Of a stretch of DNA of 64,000 nt, positions 52,343 to 59,534 are shown one piece after another. This stretch comes from CAVTGO01 sp963734275 (GTDB lineage: Bacteria > Actinomycetota > UBA4738 > HRBIN12). Made by a program: the position numbers and the translations under genes. The DNA is taken from positions 186,001 to 250,000 of the forward strand of contig CAVTGO010000018.1 in assembly GCA_963734275.1 (NCBI GenBank), read 5' to 3'. The notes under the pieces were generated by a model. That model saw only the letters and a list, made by a program, of their open reading frames with translations. It made no database searches and was not told where the DNA came from. Each line of letters begins with the position of its first letter. Position 1 is the first letter of the stretch.

Positions 52343-53493
52343 ATCGGACGGCGGACGTGGTCGTCGTGGGTGGCGGCGTCGTCGGAGCGAGTGCCGCGTA
52401 CCACCTCGCGGCGGCCGGTGCCGGCCGCGTGGTCATGCTGGAGCGGGCCGATCACCTCGCGGCGGGCTCGACAGGTGCGTGCGCGGGAGGGTTCCGGCAG
52501 CAGTTCTCGAGCGAGATGAACATCCGGCTGTCCCAAGCGAGCGTCCCAATGATCACCGGGTTCGAGCGGGAGCACGGGTTCCCCCTCGACGTCGTCCAGG
52601 ACGGCTACCTCTTCCTCGTGCGCACCGAAGCGCTCTGGGACCGTTTCGTGGCTGCGAACGCGCTCCAGCGGTCGCTCGGCGTCGAGGCGCAGCTCCTCAC
52701 GCCCGAGGACGCCGAGCGGATGGTCCCGGGGATCGAGCGCGATGGGCTCGTCGGCGCCACGTTCGGACCCGATGATGGGATCGCCGACCCGTCGGGCCTC
52801 ACCCAGGGATACGCGGCCGCCGCCAGGCTCGCCGGTGCCGAACTGGAGCTCGGCGTGGAGGTCGCCGCGGTCCGCACCGCCGGTGGACGGGTGGCCGGCG
52901 TGGACACGGCGACCGGCCACATCGCCGCGCCCGTGGTCGTGAACGCGGCCGGGCCCTGGGCCGGGCTCCTTGCGGCTACCGCCGGGATCGAGCTCCCGCT
53001 CGAGCCGATCCCGCGGCACGTCCTGGTGACCGGCCCGTTCCCGGGCGTCCCCGCGCGCCGCACGCTGCTGATCGACGCGGAGACGAGCTTCTACCTGCAC
53101 CGCGAGGGGGGCGGGGTCCTGATGGGGATGGGCAGTCCCCGCGAGCGGGCCTCGTTCGATCTCGCACCCGATGAGACCTTCGTCGCCGAGGAGCTCCTGC
53201 CGACGGCGGTGCGCGTCTTCCCGCCGCTCGAGGAGGCCGCGATCGAGCATTCCTGGGTGGGCCTGTACGAGATGACCCCGGACCGGCACCCGATCCTCGG
53301 CGAGGTGCCGGGCGTGGGTGGCCTCTACCTGGCGAACGGGTTCAGCGGGCACGGCTTCCAGCACGCCCCGGTCGTCGGGAAGCTCCTCGCGGAGATGATC
53401 GTGGACGGTGCGGCCCGGTCGGTGGATGTGTCCTCGCTGGGGTTGGACCGGTTCGGCTCGGGCGCCCTCGTGGCCGAGGGCCACGTGGTCTAG
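52339..53493 (+). CDS. FAD-dependent amino-acid/amine oxidoreductase (DAO family)
   Basis: A 384-residue DAO-family flavoprotein. The N-terminal dinucleotide motif is DVVVVGGGVVGASAAYHLA, and AAGSTGACAGGFRQQFSSEM and the C-terminal GLYEMTPDRHPILGEVP plus GFSGHGFQHAPVVGKLLAEM follow. It resembles sarcosine oxidase beta, glycine oxidase and proline/hydroxyproline dehydrogenase beta subunits. The GTG overlaps the cyclodeaminase-like gene by four bases, so the pair likely forms a catabolic step for an imported amino acid. No sarcosine oxidase alpha, gamma or delta genes are nearby. Confidence 0.87.
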   Translation: MNRTADVVVVGGGVVGASAAYHLAAAGAGRVVMLERADHLAAGSTGACAGGFRQQFSSEMNIRLSQASVPMITGFEREHGFPLDVVQDGYLFLVRTEALWDRFVAANALQRSLGVEAQLLTPEDAERMVPGIERDGLVGATFGPDDGIADPSGLTQGYAAAARLAGAELELGVEVAAVRTAGGRVAGVDTATGHIAAPVVVNAAGPWAGLLAATAGIELPLEPIPRHVLVTGPFPGVPARRTLLIDAETSFYLHREGGGVLMGMGSPRERASFDLAPDETFVAEELLPTAVRVFPPLEEAAIEHSWVGLYEMTPDRHPILGEVPGVGGLYLANGFSGHGFQHAPVVGKLLAEMIVDGAARSVDVSSLGLDRFGSGALVAEGHVV

Positions 53494-53504
53494 GTCGCCG
53501 GTCG

Positions 53505-53588
53505 TGCCGGGGGCGGGATTCGAACCCGCACGCGCTCTCGCGCAATGACTTTTGAGGCCATCATGTCTACCGGTTCCATCACCCCGGC
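53505..53588 (-). tRNA. tRNA-Leu(CAA)
   Basis: The minus strand folds into a class II tRNA of 84 bases. The acceptor pairs GCCGGGG with CCCCGGC and the discriminator is A. The anticodon stem is AUGGC/GUCAU (one G-U) around CUCAAAA, giving anticodon CAA. A long variable arm UGCGCGAGAGCGCGU and a T-arm GCGGG-UUCGAAU-CCCGC complete it. CAA reads UUG. CCA is not encoded. It is convergent with the oxidoreductase gene. Confidence 0.93.
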
Positions 53589-53598
53589 CGGGGCCCCG

Positions 53599-53604
53599 AG
53601 TCTA
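53599..53604 (-). promoter_or_regulatory. -10 element of tRNA-Leu
   Basis: TAGACT on the minus strand ends ten bases before the 5' end of the tRNA. It forms an inverted pair with the TAGACT of the divergent lipoprotein gene 24 bases away. Confidence 0.5.
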
Positions 53605-53628
53605 GGTCGTCCCGGGCTGAGTGGACTC

Positions 53629-53634
53629 TAGACT
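53629..53634 (+). promoter_or_regulatory. -10 element of the second LivK-like gene
   Basis: TAGACT ends nine bases before the ATG at 53644, a leaderless layout, and is divergent from the tRNA-Leu promoter. Confidence 0.5.
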
Positions 53635-53643
53635 CCAGCCCCG

Positions 53644-54741
53644 ATGCCCTCACTCACCCCGCGATCTCGGACCTGGATGGCGGCCGTCGTCTCGGTCGCC
53701 TCGATGACGGCCGCCTGCTCGTCTCCCGTTGCGGAGTCGCCGCCGGGGGGACCCGGCGAGCCGACGCAGGCGGGCGGGCCCGTCGCGGTGGCCTTCCTGC
53801 AGGACCTCTCGCGGCCCGACGCCGAAGACCGCGTCCTGCCGGCGCTGCGGGGGGCCGAGCTCGCGTTCGCGACCGCGGCCCTGGACGCCGAGGACCCCGT
53901 GACGGTAGAGCTGGTGCCGTTCGATCTGGCGGCGGAGCCCGGCGCGACGGGGACGGTCGCCGCCGACCCGGCGTTCGTCGCCGCCATCGTCGGCCCCGAC
54001 GTCGGGGACCTGGACGCGATCCTCGAGGAGCTCGGAGGCGCCGGGATCCCGGTCCTCGGGCTCAGCGCGCTCGGCGGGGGCCCCGACGTCCCGGGCGCTA
54101 CCTGGAGGCGGCTCGTGGCTCCGCTCGACGCGCAGGCCCGGGTCCTCGCGCGCCTCGCGGACGGCCTCCGGTCGTCGGCGGCGGGCGTGTGCGTCCTGCG
54201 GGAGGACCCGCCGCCCGACCGCCTCGGGCGGCTCGTCGTCCGGGCGCTGACCTCTCCGCGGGCGACCCCGTCGGCGGGGGCGTGCGGCACGGTGGTGTGG
54301 ACGGGAAGTGCTGCGGCCGGTGCGGAAACGCTCACGCTCGCGCCCGGGACGACGGCGATCGGCGGCGACCGCCTGCTCGATCCCGCGTTCCTCGAGGCGG
54401 CCGGAGCCTCGGCGGACGGGGTCCTCGCGACGTGCCCCTGCGCCGATCTGTCCACCTCGACGGATATCGCGGCTCGCCGGTTCATCCAGGACTACCAGTC
54501 GGACTACGGGCTGGCGCCGGGGCCGTATGCGGTCGAGGCCTGGGACGCCGCCCACCTGGTCCTGCAGGCTCTCAGGGGGCCGGGGGCCTCGCGCGAGGAC
54601 GTCCTGACGGCGCTCGGCGATACAACCGTGCTCGATGGACTCGGCGGCTCCTACGGGTTCGGACCGGACGGGGAACCGGCCGATCCGGAGGGCGCGGTCC
54701 GCGTCTACCGCGTGGAGGGCGGGCGCTGGGTCCCCGTCTGA
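53644..54741 (+). CDS. LivK-like substrate-binding lipoprotein (type I periplasmic fold)
   Basis: A 365-residue protein with a lipoprotein signal (AAVVSVASMTAACSSP) and a two-lobed periplasmic-binding layout (VAVAFLQDLSRPDAED; AFVAAIVGPDVGDLDAILEE; YQSDYGLAPGPYAVEAWDAA). It is shorter and more diverged than the LivK at 45433. It has no permease of its own class beside it; the next genes encode a different, polar amino-acid type transporter. It may feed LivHM or act as a sensor. Confidence 0.75.
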   Translation: MPSLTPRSRTWMAAVVSVASMTAACSSPVAESPPGGPGEPTQAGGPVAVAFLQDLSRPDAEDRVLPALRGAELAFATAALDAEDPVTVELVPFDLAAEPGATGTVAADPAFVAAIVGPDVGDLDAILEELGGAGIPVLGLSALGGGPDVPGATWRRLVAPLDAQARVLARLADGLRSSAAGVCVLREDPPPDRLGRLVVRALTSPRATPSAGACGTVVWTGSAAAGAETLTLAPGTTAIGGDRLLDPAFLEAAGASADGVLATCPCADLSTSTDIAARRFIQDYQSDYGLAPGPYAVEAWDAAHLVLQALRGPGASREDVLTALGDTTVLDGLGGSYGFGPDGEPADPEGAVRVYRVEGGRWVPV

Positions 54742-54876
54742 GCCGAGCCTGCGGTGCATGGCGCTCGTAGCTCAGGGGACGAACCGCGGGTTGAGCGGGA
54801 CCGGCGGTTTGGGGGAGGATACGCGACGGACACTCCGGCCTCGTGCCGGGGAGAGCGCAACGAGGAGGCGATCAAC

Positions 54877-55770
54877 GTGAAGAGGACCCGCATCTGGCTC
54901 GCAGCCGCGGTGGCGGTGTTCGCGCTCGTCGTGGCGTCGTGCGCCGGCAACGAGAGCGGGGATGGCGAGACCGGCGCCACGGGCCCGACGGCCTCCGGAG
55001 CCACGGGTGCGACGGCGACCGGCGCCACCGGCGAGACGGGCATCCCGGCGTTCACGACGCTCACCGAGGGCGTCCTCACCGTCGGGTCGTGCCTGGACTA
55101 CCCGCCGTTCGAGTCGATCAAGGGCGGAAACGAGGTCGGGTTCGACGTCGAGCTCACCGAGGAGATCGCCGCGAGGCTGGGTCTCGAGGTGGAGTGGATC
55201 GTCGCGAACTTCGACACGATCTTCACAGCCGTTGCGGGCGGCCAATTCGACATGGTCGCCGCGGCGTCCACCATCACCCCGGAGCGCGAGGAGACCGTCG
55301 ATTTCTCGATCGGGTACTTCAACTCCCGCCAGGCGCTCGTGGTGAACACGAGTGAGACCCCCGACCTCGCCTCCACCGACCAGCTCGAGGCCGGCGACGT
55401 CGTGGGCGTCCAGAAGGGGACGACCGGCGAAGACTGGGCGAAGGACAACCTGGTACCGAACGGCGTCGAGCTCCAGACCTTCTCGTCGTCGCCGGACGGA
55501 CTCCGGGCGCTCGAGGGCGGGGGGATGACCGCCTTCATCGCCGACGAACCCTTCGTGGCCGAGGTGGTGAAGGGTCTGCCGAGCCTCGCGGTCGTGCAGG
55601 GCATCGAGACGAACGAGATCTACGGCCTCGCGTTCTCGCCGGAGAACCCCGAGCTGACCGACGCCGTGAACATCGTCCTGGCCGAGATCATCGCGGACGG
55701 GACCTACGTCACGATCTACGACAAGTGGTTCCCGGGCGCGCCCGTGCCTCCCGAGTTCCAGCCGGCATAG
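54877..55770 (+). CDS. Polar amino-acid ABC transporter, substrate-binding lipoprotein
   Basis: A 297-residue protein. A lipoprotein signal (AVFALVVASCAGNESG) leads into a low-complexity linker of repeated GATG-type units, then the type II binding fold of the SBP_bac_3 family: LTVGSCLDYPPFE, GFDVELTEEIAARLGLEVEW, FDMVAAASTITPEREETVDF and the hinge VGVQKGTTGEDWA. GTG start with GAGGAGG upstream. Likely ligands are glutamate, glutamine, arginine or related. It is followed by its permease and ATPase. Confidence 0.9.
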   Translation: MKRTRIWLAAAVAVFALVVASCAGNESGDGETGATGPTASGATGATATGATGETGIPAFTTLTEGVLTVGSCLDYPPFESIKGGNEVGFDVELTEEIAARLGLEVEWIVANFDTIFTAVAGGQFDMVAAASTITPEREETVDFSIGYFNSRQALVVNTSETPDLASTDQLEAGDVVGVQKGTTGEDWAKDNLVPNGVELQTFSSSPDGLRALEGGGMTAFIADEPFVAEVVKGLPSLAVVQGIETNEIYGLAFSPENPELTDAVNIVLAEIIADGTYVTIYDKWFPGAPVPPEFQPA

Positions 55771-55840
55771 GCACCGGAACGAGGATCGGCGAGGGGCCTG
55801 CGCGGAGGCGCGGGCCCCTCGTGCACGACGGAGGTGGTCG

Positions 55841-57001
55841 ATGTCCGCGCTTGAGGTCGAGGCGGAGGCCGGGGTCCATCGCGATCCCCAACCCGACACA
55901 CGCGGTCCCAGCTCGCCGGTCTCCGCGACCGCGCTGGGCCTCGGCATCGCGGGCATCACGCTCGTCCTCGGTGGCCTGCTGGCCGTCCAGCTCAACTACG
56001 CCTTCTCCGACCGCGTCCTGACCGACCACTGCCGGGAGGTCGGAATCCCCCGGGACCTCACGGGCGCGCTCGGCGTCTGCAACATCGTCGAAGCGCTTCG
56101 GGCGCAAGAGATGACGGCTCTGCTCTACGCGGGTGTCACGCTCGGGTTGGCCGCGATAGCGCTCGGGTTCGGCACCTATCGGAGGATGGACAGTGTCCGC
56201 CGTCGGGAGCAGGCCGTCACCGGGGCGCTCCTCGGGATCCTGGCGGTGCAGTGCGCCGTCGTGCTCCTGGTGTTCCGCTCGGGGCGTCCGGATCTGTTCG
56301 CGAAGCACTTCCTGAACTTCGCGGTCCTGGAGCCCTACTTCATCGCGTCGTTCCTGAACGCCGTGCAGAACACGGTCGTCCTCGCGCTCGTAGGCGAGAT
56401 CGGCGGCATCGTGATCGGGCTCGTCCTCGCGATGCTGGCGCTCTCCGGGCGCCGCGCGGCGCGCGCCCCCGCTCGCATCTACGTCAACTTCTTCCGGGGG
56501 ACGCCGCTGATCTGGCAACTCGCGACCTTCTACTTCCTGCTGCTCTTCGGGTTCGAGGTCAAACTGTCGTCGTTCAACGTGGCGATGATCGTGTTCGCGC
56601 TGAACACGGGTGCCTACGCCGCGGAGGTCTTCCGCGCCGGCATCCAGTCGATCGAACGGGGGCAGATGGAGGCCGCTCGATCCTTGGGGATGACCTACGG
56701 GCAGGCGATGCGGTTCGCGATCGTTCCGCAGGCGGTCCGTCGGGTGATCCCGCCCTTGATGAACGAGTTCGTCATCCTGATCAAGGACACCGCGCTGGTG
56801 ATCATCCTGGGGCTGGCGCTGACCGAGCCGGATCTGTTCCAGTGGGCGCGCGCCGGCGTGTCGGACACGTTCAACGCGACGTTCTACACGGCGACGGCCC
56901 TCGGCTATCTCGCGATCACCCTTCCCGCGATCTTCCTGGTGAACCGGGTCGAGAAGCGGCTCCACAGCGGGCTCGTCGGGATCGCCGGGGCCGGACACTG
57001 A
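55841..57001 (+). CDS. Polar amino-acid ABC transporter permease, long form
   Basis: A 386-residue permease of the HisM/GlnP family. The core lies in about residues 170-375 (SFLNAVQNTVVLALVGEIGG; NFFRGTPLIWQLATFYFLLL; EVFRAGIQSIERGQMEAARS with the EAA loop). About 150 extra residues at the N-terminus add roughly three hydrophobic segments and a pair of cysteines outside the membrane (DHCREVG, GVCNIV). ATG start with GGAGGTGG upstream; the stop overlaps the ATPase ATG by one base. Confidence 0.9.
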   Translation: MSALEVEAEAGVHRDPQPDTRGPSSPVSATALGLGIAGITLVLGGLLAVQLNYAFSDRVLTDHCREVGIPRDLTGALGVCNIVEALRAQEMTALLYAGVTLGLAAIALGFGTYRRMDSVRRREQAVTGALLGILAVQCAVVLLVFRSGRPDLFAKHFLNFAVLEPYFIASFLNAVQNTVVLALVGEIGGIVIGLVLAMLALSGRRAARAPARIYVNFFRGTPLIWQLATFYFLLLFGFEVKLSSFNVAMIVFALNTGAYAAEVFRAGIQSIERGQMEAARSLGMTYGQAMRFAIVPQAVRRVIPPLMNEFVILIKDTALVIILGLALTEPDLFQWARAGVSDTFNATFYTATALGYLAITLPAIFLVNRVEKRLHSGLVGIAGAGH

Positions 57002-57754
57002 TGGTCGCCGGCGCACCCGCGGGCGGCGACCTCATCCGGCTCGAGGGTGTCCACAAGTGGTTCGGCGATCTCCACGTGCTGCGGGGGGTGGACCTGCGCG
57101 ATGAGCCAGCGCGACGTCATGGTGATCATCGGGCCCTCGGGCTCGGGCAAGTCGACGCTCCTTCGCTGCGTGAACATGCTGGCGTCGCCCACCCTCGGCA
57201 AGGTGTGGTTCGAGGACCGGGACATCACCGACATCCGAGCGAACCTGAACGAGGTCCGCACCCACATCGGGATCGTGTTCCAGGCGTTCAACCTGTTCCC
57301 GCACATGACGGCGCTCCGCAACGTGACGCTCGCCCTGGAGAACGTGCTGAAGCTCGACGGCGCCGAGGCGCGGGAGCGGGCGATGGACCAGCTGGCGCGG
57401 GTCGGGATGGACCACAAGGCCAAGGCCTACCCGGGGGAGCTCTCCGGGGGTCAGCAGCAGCGGGTGGCGATCGCCCGGGCGCTCGCCATGAAGCCACGGC
57501 TGATGCTGTTCGACGAGGTCACCTCGGCCCTGGACCCCGAGCTGGTGGGAGAGGTCCTCGAGGTGATGATCCGCCTCGCCGGAGACGGGATGACGATGAT
57601 GGTCGTCACCCACGAGATGGGGTTCGCGCGCGAGGTGGGGACGCGCATGATCTTCATGGACGAGGGGCTCGTCGTCGAGGAAGGGGAGCCTCGAGAGATG
57701 TTCTACCACCCGCAGTCGGACCGACTCCGGCAGTTCCTCGCGAAGGTCCTCTAG
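57001..57754 (+). CDS. Polar amino-acid ABC transporter ATP-binding protein (GlnQ-like), one frameshift
   Basis: From the ATG at 57001 the frame reads LIRLEGVHKWFGDLHVLRGV and then breaks near 57098. The next frame continues DVMVIIGPSGSGKSTLLRCV with Walker A. The signature LSGGQQQRVAIARAL, Walker B RLMLFDEVTSALDPE and H-loop VVTHEMGFAREV follow. The span of 754 bases is one more than a multiple of three, as expected for a single inserted base. Corrected length is about 250 residues, normal for GlnQ. With the two genes before it this makes a complete transporter. Confidence 0.88.
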
Positions 57755-57757
57755 GCT
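57752..57757 (+). promoter_or_regulatory. -10 element of the cupredoxin gene
   Basis: TAGGCT overlaps the stop of the ATPase gene and ends seven bases before the GTG at 57765, another leaderless layout. Confidence 0.45.
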
Positions 57758-57764
57758 CGAGGCC

Positions 57765-58127
57765 GTGCGATCGGTCGCGGTGCGCTCGGTGCTGCTGACG
57801 TGCGCTCTGGCCGGAGTGGTCGTGCCCGCCGTTCTCCTGCGGGAGTCCCCAAGCGCGTACGTGATCACGGCGATCGACTACCACTTCCACGACGCCCACC
57901 CGACGCTCCCGATCGCGCAGGGTCGCGACGTCGTCGTGAAGAACGCGGGACGCAACCCCCACAACGTGACCATCCCGGAGATGGGGATCGCGACCGATCT
58001 TGCTCCCGGAGAGGAGTTCACGATCGAGGACGTGGCGGGGCGATTCGCACCGGGCCGATACGTGTTCGTCTGTCGTTTCCACGAGGACCGTGGGATGACC
58101 GGCGTGATCGTTCTCGTCGGCTCGTGA
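57765..58127 (+). CDS. Secreted cupredoxin (type 1 copper protein)
   Basis: A 120-residue protein with an N-terminal signal or anchor helix (VRSVLLTCALAGVVVPAVLL) and a plastocyanin-like domain. The expected copper ligands are H66 in NPHNV, C103 in FVCRFH, H106 and M111 in EDRGM. It would carry electrons or bind copper outside the cell. It lies near the iron permease; whether it takes part in iron uptake, as a cupredoxin does in EfeO-type systems, is only a guess. Confidence 0.85.
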   Translation: MRSVAVRSVLLTCALAGVVVPAVLLRESPSAYVITAIDYHFHDAHPTLPIAQGRDVVVKNAGRNPHNVTIPEMGIATDLAPGEEFTIEDVAGRFAPGRYVFVCRFHEDRGMTGVIVLVGS

Positions 58128-58140
58128 CGGTTCGCGTCAC
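58124..58140 (+). terminator. Short hairpin at the end of the cupredoxin gene
   Basis: GTGACG and CGTCAC pair around GTTCG, overlapping the cupredoxin stop codon. The stem is six base pairs and no U-run follows, so it is a weak candidate. Confidence 0.3.
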
Positions 58141-58376
58141 CGACGGAAAAGCTGACGGGTCGAGGATCCTTTGGGCCCCCTCACGCCTTCCCCATACGCG
58201 AGCGATGCCTACTCGGTTCCTCGACCCGCCAAAAGGTGGCCCCGAGTGACCTCGGAAGCCGGTCGACCGGCTCGACTCCGACGCTGCGATGGCTCTCCAG
58301 AGACTCGCGCCTCCCGGTTCGCCTCGCGTCGTCGGCGGCGGTTCCGTTCGTCCGTCCCTTCGACCGCTCGGGACCG
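58141..58376 (-). ncRNA. Candidate small RNA
   Basis: A transcript from the promoter at 58411-58383 would start near 58376 and run toward the cupredoxin end. Its sequence contains the hairpin CCGAG-gtca-CTCGG (58255-58242) and the 16-base palindrome at 58272-58257. A long-range helix pairs 58228-58219 with 58165-58156 (10 bp). No open frame with family similarity and no known riboswitch or housekeeping RNA motif was recognised. It could be antisense to the cupredoxin mRNA end. The 3' end is not defined. Confidence 0.3.
58257..58272. repeat. 16-bp perfect palindrome
   Basis: AGCCGGTCGACCGGCT is its own reverse complement. It lies inside the candidate small RNA and could be either a hairpin or a protein-binding site. 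Confidence 0.5.
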
Positions 58377-58382
58377 GGGCGA

Positions 58383-58411
58383 ACAGTAGCGACCGACCTT
58401 AGACGTGTCAA
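58383..58411 (-). promoter_or_regulatory. Consensus promoter, minus strand, in a convergent gap
   Basis: TTGACA (58411-58406) and TACTGT (58388-58383) on the minus strand are separated by exactly 17 bases. The -35 is the full consensus. It points away from the iron permease into sequence with no gene. Confidence 0.6.
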
Positions 58412-58522
58412 CGCGCTCGAACGGTCTGTGGCGCAGGGCTCGCGGGGCGACGCCGCAGGTAGTTCGCTCGCGCGTCCGATGGAGAAAGAGTGACAAACGG
58501 CCGCGTTCGTTGCGACGCTGCG

Positions 58523-59377
58523 TTATCCGCTGGACGTCGCCTCGACCATCGTCGGACGCCTCGCCGGCGACGGAGTCGGACGCAAGAAGAACGCGCCGAC
58601 GATCACGAGGTAACCGCCCCACGCGACGAGCTCGAGGACCGTCGGGTCCGCGTTGTATCCGACGAGGCCGCGCAGGATCGCGCCGACGCCGCTGTCGTCG
58701 GGGAGCGTGGCGGACAGGTCGTACGCGGTGGCCTCGAGGAACGGGAACCACCCCGCTTCCTGCAGCTCGTGCACCGAGTACGCGAACAGCCCGGCCGCGA
58801 CGACGATGAGGATCGCTCCGGTGACGCGGAAGAACGAGCGGAGGTTCATCTTGATGCCGCCGCGGTACAGGAGCACACCGAGGATCACGGCGAGGGCGAG
58901 CCCGAGGATGGCGCCCACCAGCTGCGCGCCGACGCCTCCGGATCCCACGGCGGTGCCCTGGCTCGCGCCGAAAAGGAACAGGGCCGTCTCGATGCCCTCG
59001 CGCAACACCGCGAAGAACGCGAGGGCGGCGAGGGCGAGGCCGCCGGTCACGAGCGCGGTGTCCACCTTCTCCTGCAGCTCGCTCTTGATCCGCGCGCCCT
59101 GGCGGCGCATCCAGAAGATCATCCAGGTCAGCACCGAGACCGCGGCGAGCGTGACGAGGCCCTCGAAGACCTGCTCCGAGGTGCCCTCGAACTCGGCGTC
59201 GAGCGCGAAGATCAGGGTCCCGACGATCGCGGAGATGGCGACGGCCGCGCCGGTGCCCCACCAGACCAGCCGGCTCCGGTCCGTCCGTCCCAGCTGCTTC
59301 AGGTATGCCAGGACGATCGAGACGATCAGCGCCGCCTCGATCCCTTCTCGCAGCGCGATCACGAACGCGGCACCCAT
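58523..59377 (-). CDS. efeU: FTR1-family iron permease (EfeU-like)
   Basis: A 284-residue membrane protein with about seven helices and two REGIE motifs (residues 10-14 and 126-130), the iron-binding REXXE signature of FTR1/EfeU permeases. Others are MIFWMRRQGARIKSELQ and a helix with FAYSVHELQEAGW near residue 200. It moves iron across the membrane. No EfeO or EfeB gene is nearby. The promoter carries three palindromes and lies after a DtxR-family gene on the same strand, so metal-dependent repression is likely. Confidence 0.92.
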   Translation of the reverse strand: MGAAFVIALREGIEAALIVSIVLAYLKQLGRTDRSRLVWWGTGAAVAISAIVGTLIFALDAEFEGTSEQVFEGLVTLAAVSVLTWMIFWMRRQGARIKSELQEKVDTALVTGGLALAALAFFAVLREGIETALFLFGASQGTAVGSGGVGAQLVGAILGLALAVILGVLLYRGGIKMNLRSFFRVTGAILIVVAAGLFAYSVHELQEAGWFPFLEATAYDLSATLPDDSGVGAILRGLVGYNADPTVLELVAWGGYLVIVGAFFLRPTPSPARRPTMVEATSSG

Positions 59378-59419
59378 GCTGTGCTCCTCCCGTCCTCGGG
59401 CCCCGGCCGCCTCGGTCTC

Positions 59420-59443
59420 GTTTGTTCGGTCCTCCGAACAAAC
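59420..59443. promoter_or_regulatory. Operator palindrome 1 in the efeU leader
   Basis: GTTTGTTCGG and CCGAACAAAC are perfect 10-bp arms around four bases, located in the transcribed leader of efeU. The core GTTCGG/CCGAAC is shared with the two other palindromes. Confidence 0.65.
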
Positions 59444-59446
59444 GCG

Positions 59447-59458
59447 GTTCGGCCGAAC
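59447..59458. promoter_or_regulatory. Operator palindrome 2 at the efeU start site
   Basis: GTTCGGCCGAAC is a perfect 12-bp palindrome lying three bases after the -10 element, so it covers the predicted transcription start. Confidence 0.65.
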
Positions 59459-59461
59459 GAA

Positions 59462-59491
59462 ATCCTATCCAGACGATCGGATTCGAGTCAA
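59462..59491 (-). promoter_or_regulatory. efeU promoter
   Basis: On the minus strand TTGACT (59491-59486) and TAGGAT (59467-59462) are 18 bases apart. One GTTCGG palindrome flanks it on each side. Confidence 0.65.
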
Positions 59492-59492
59492 C

Positions 59493-59512
59493 CTCGTTCG
59501 GGCCCGAACGAG
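59493..59512. promoter_or_regulatory. Operator palindrome 3 upstream of the efeU promoter
   Basis: CTCGTTCGGG and CCCGAACGAG form a perfect 20-bp palindrome one base upstream of the -35 element. It also lies 22 bases after the stop of the regulator gene, so it might double as that gene's terminator. Confidence 0.65.
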
Positions 59513-59534
59513 AAATCCCTCAGCCCGTCGTCGG

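Larger units (their letters stand above)
58128..58522. other. Non-coding region between cupredoxin and the iron permease
   Basis: This 395-base stretch lies between the 3' ends of two convergent genes, yet holds a consensus minus-strand promoter (58411-58383) and several inverted repeats. Reading frames across it show no family similarity and run through the promoter. The part from 58412 to 58522 shows nothing I can name. Confidence 0.5.

Noticed and set aside
54760..54800. A GTAGCTCAGGGGA stretch that looks like the D-arm of a tRNA.
   Set aside because: No matching anticodon stem, T-arm or acceptor pairing follows within 100 bases, so it is not a tRNA gene.
59493..59512. The 20-bp palindrome considered only as a terminator for the DtxR-like gene.
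   Set aside because: It has no U-run and shares its core with two palindromes that flank the efeU start, so an operator explains all three better, though a double role is possible.
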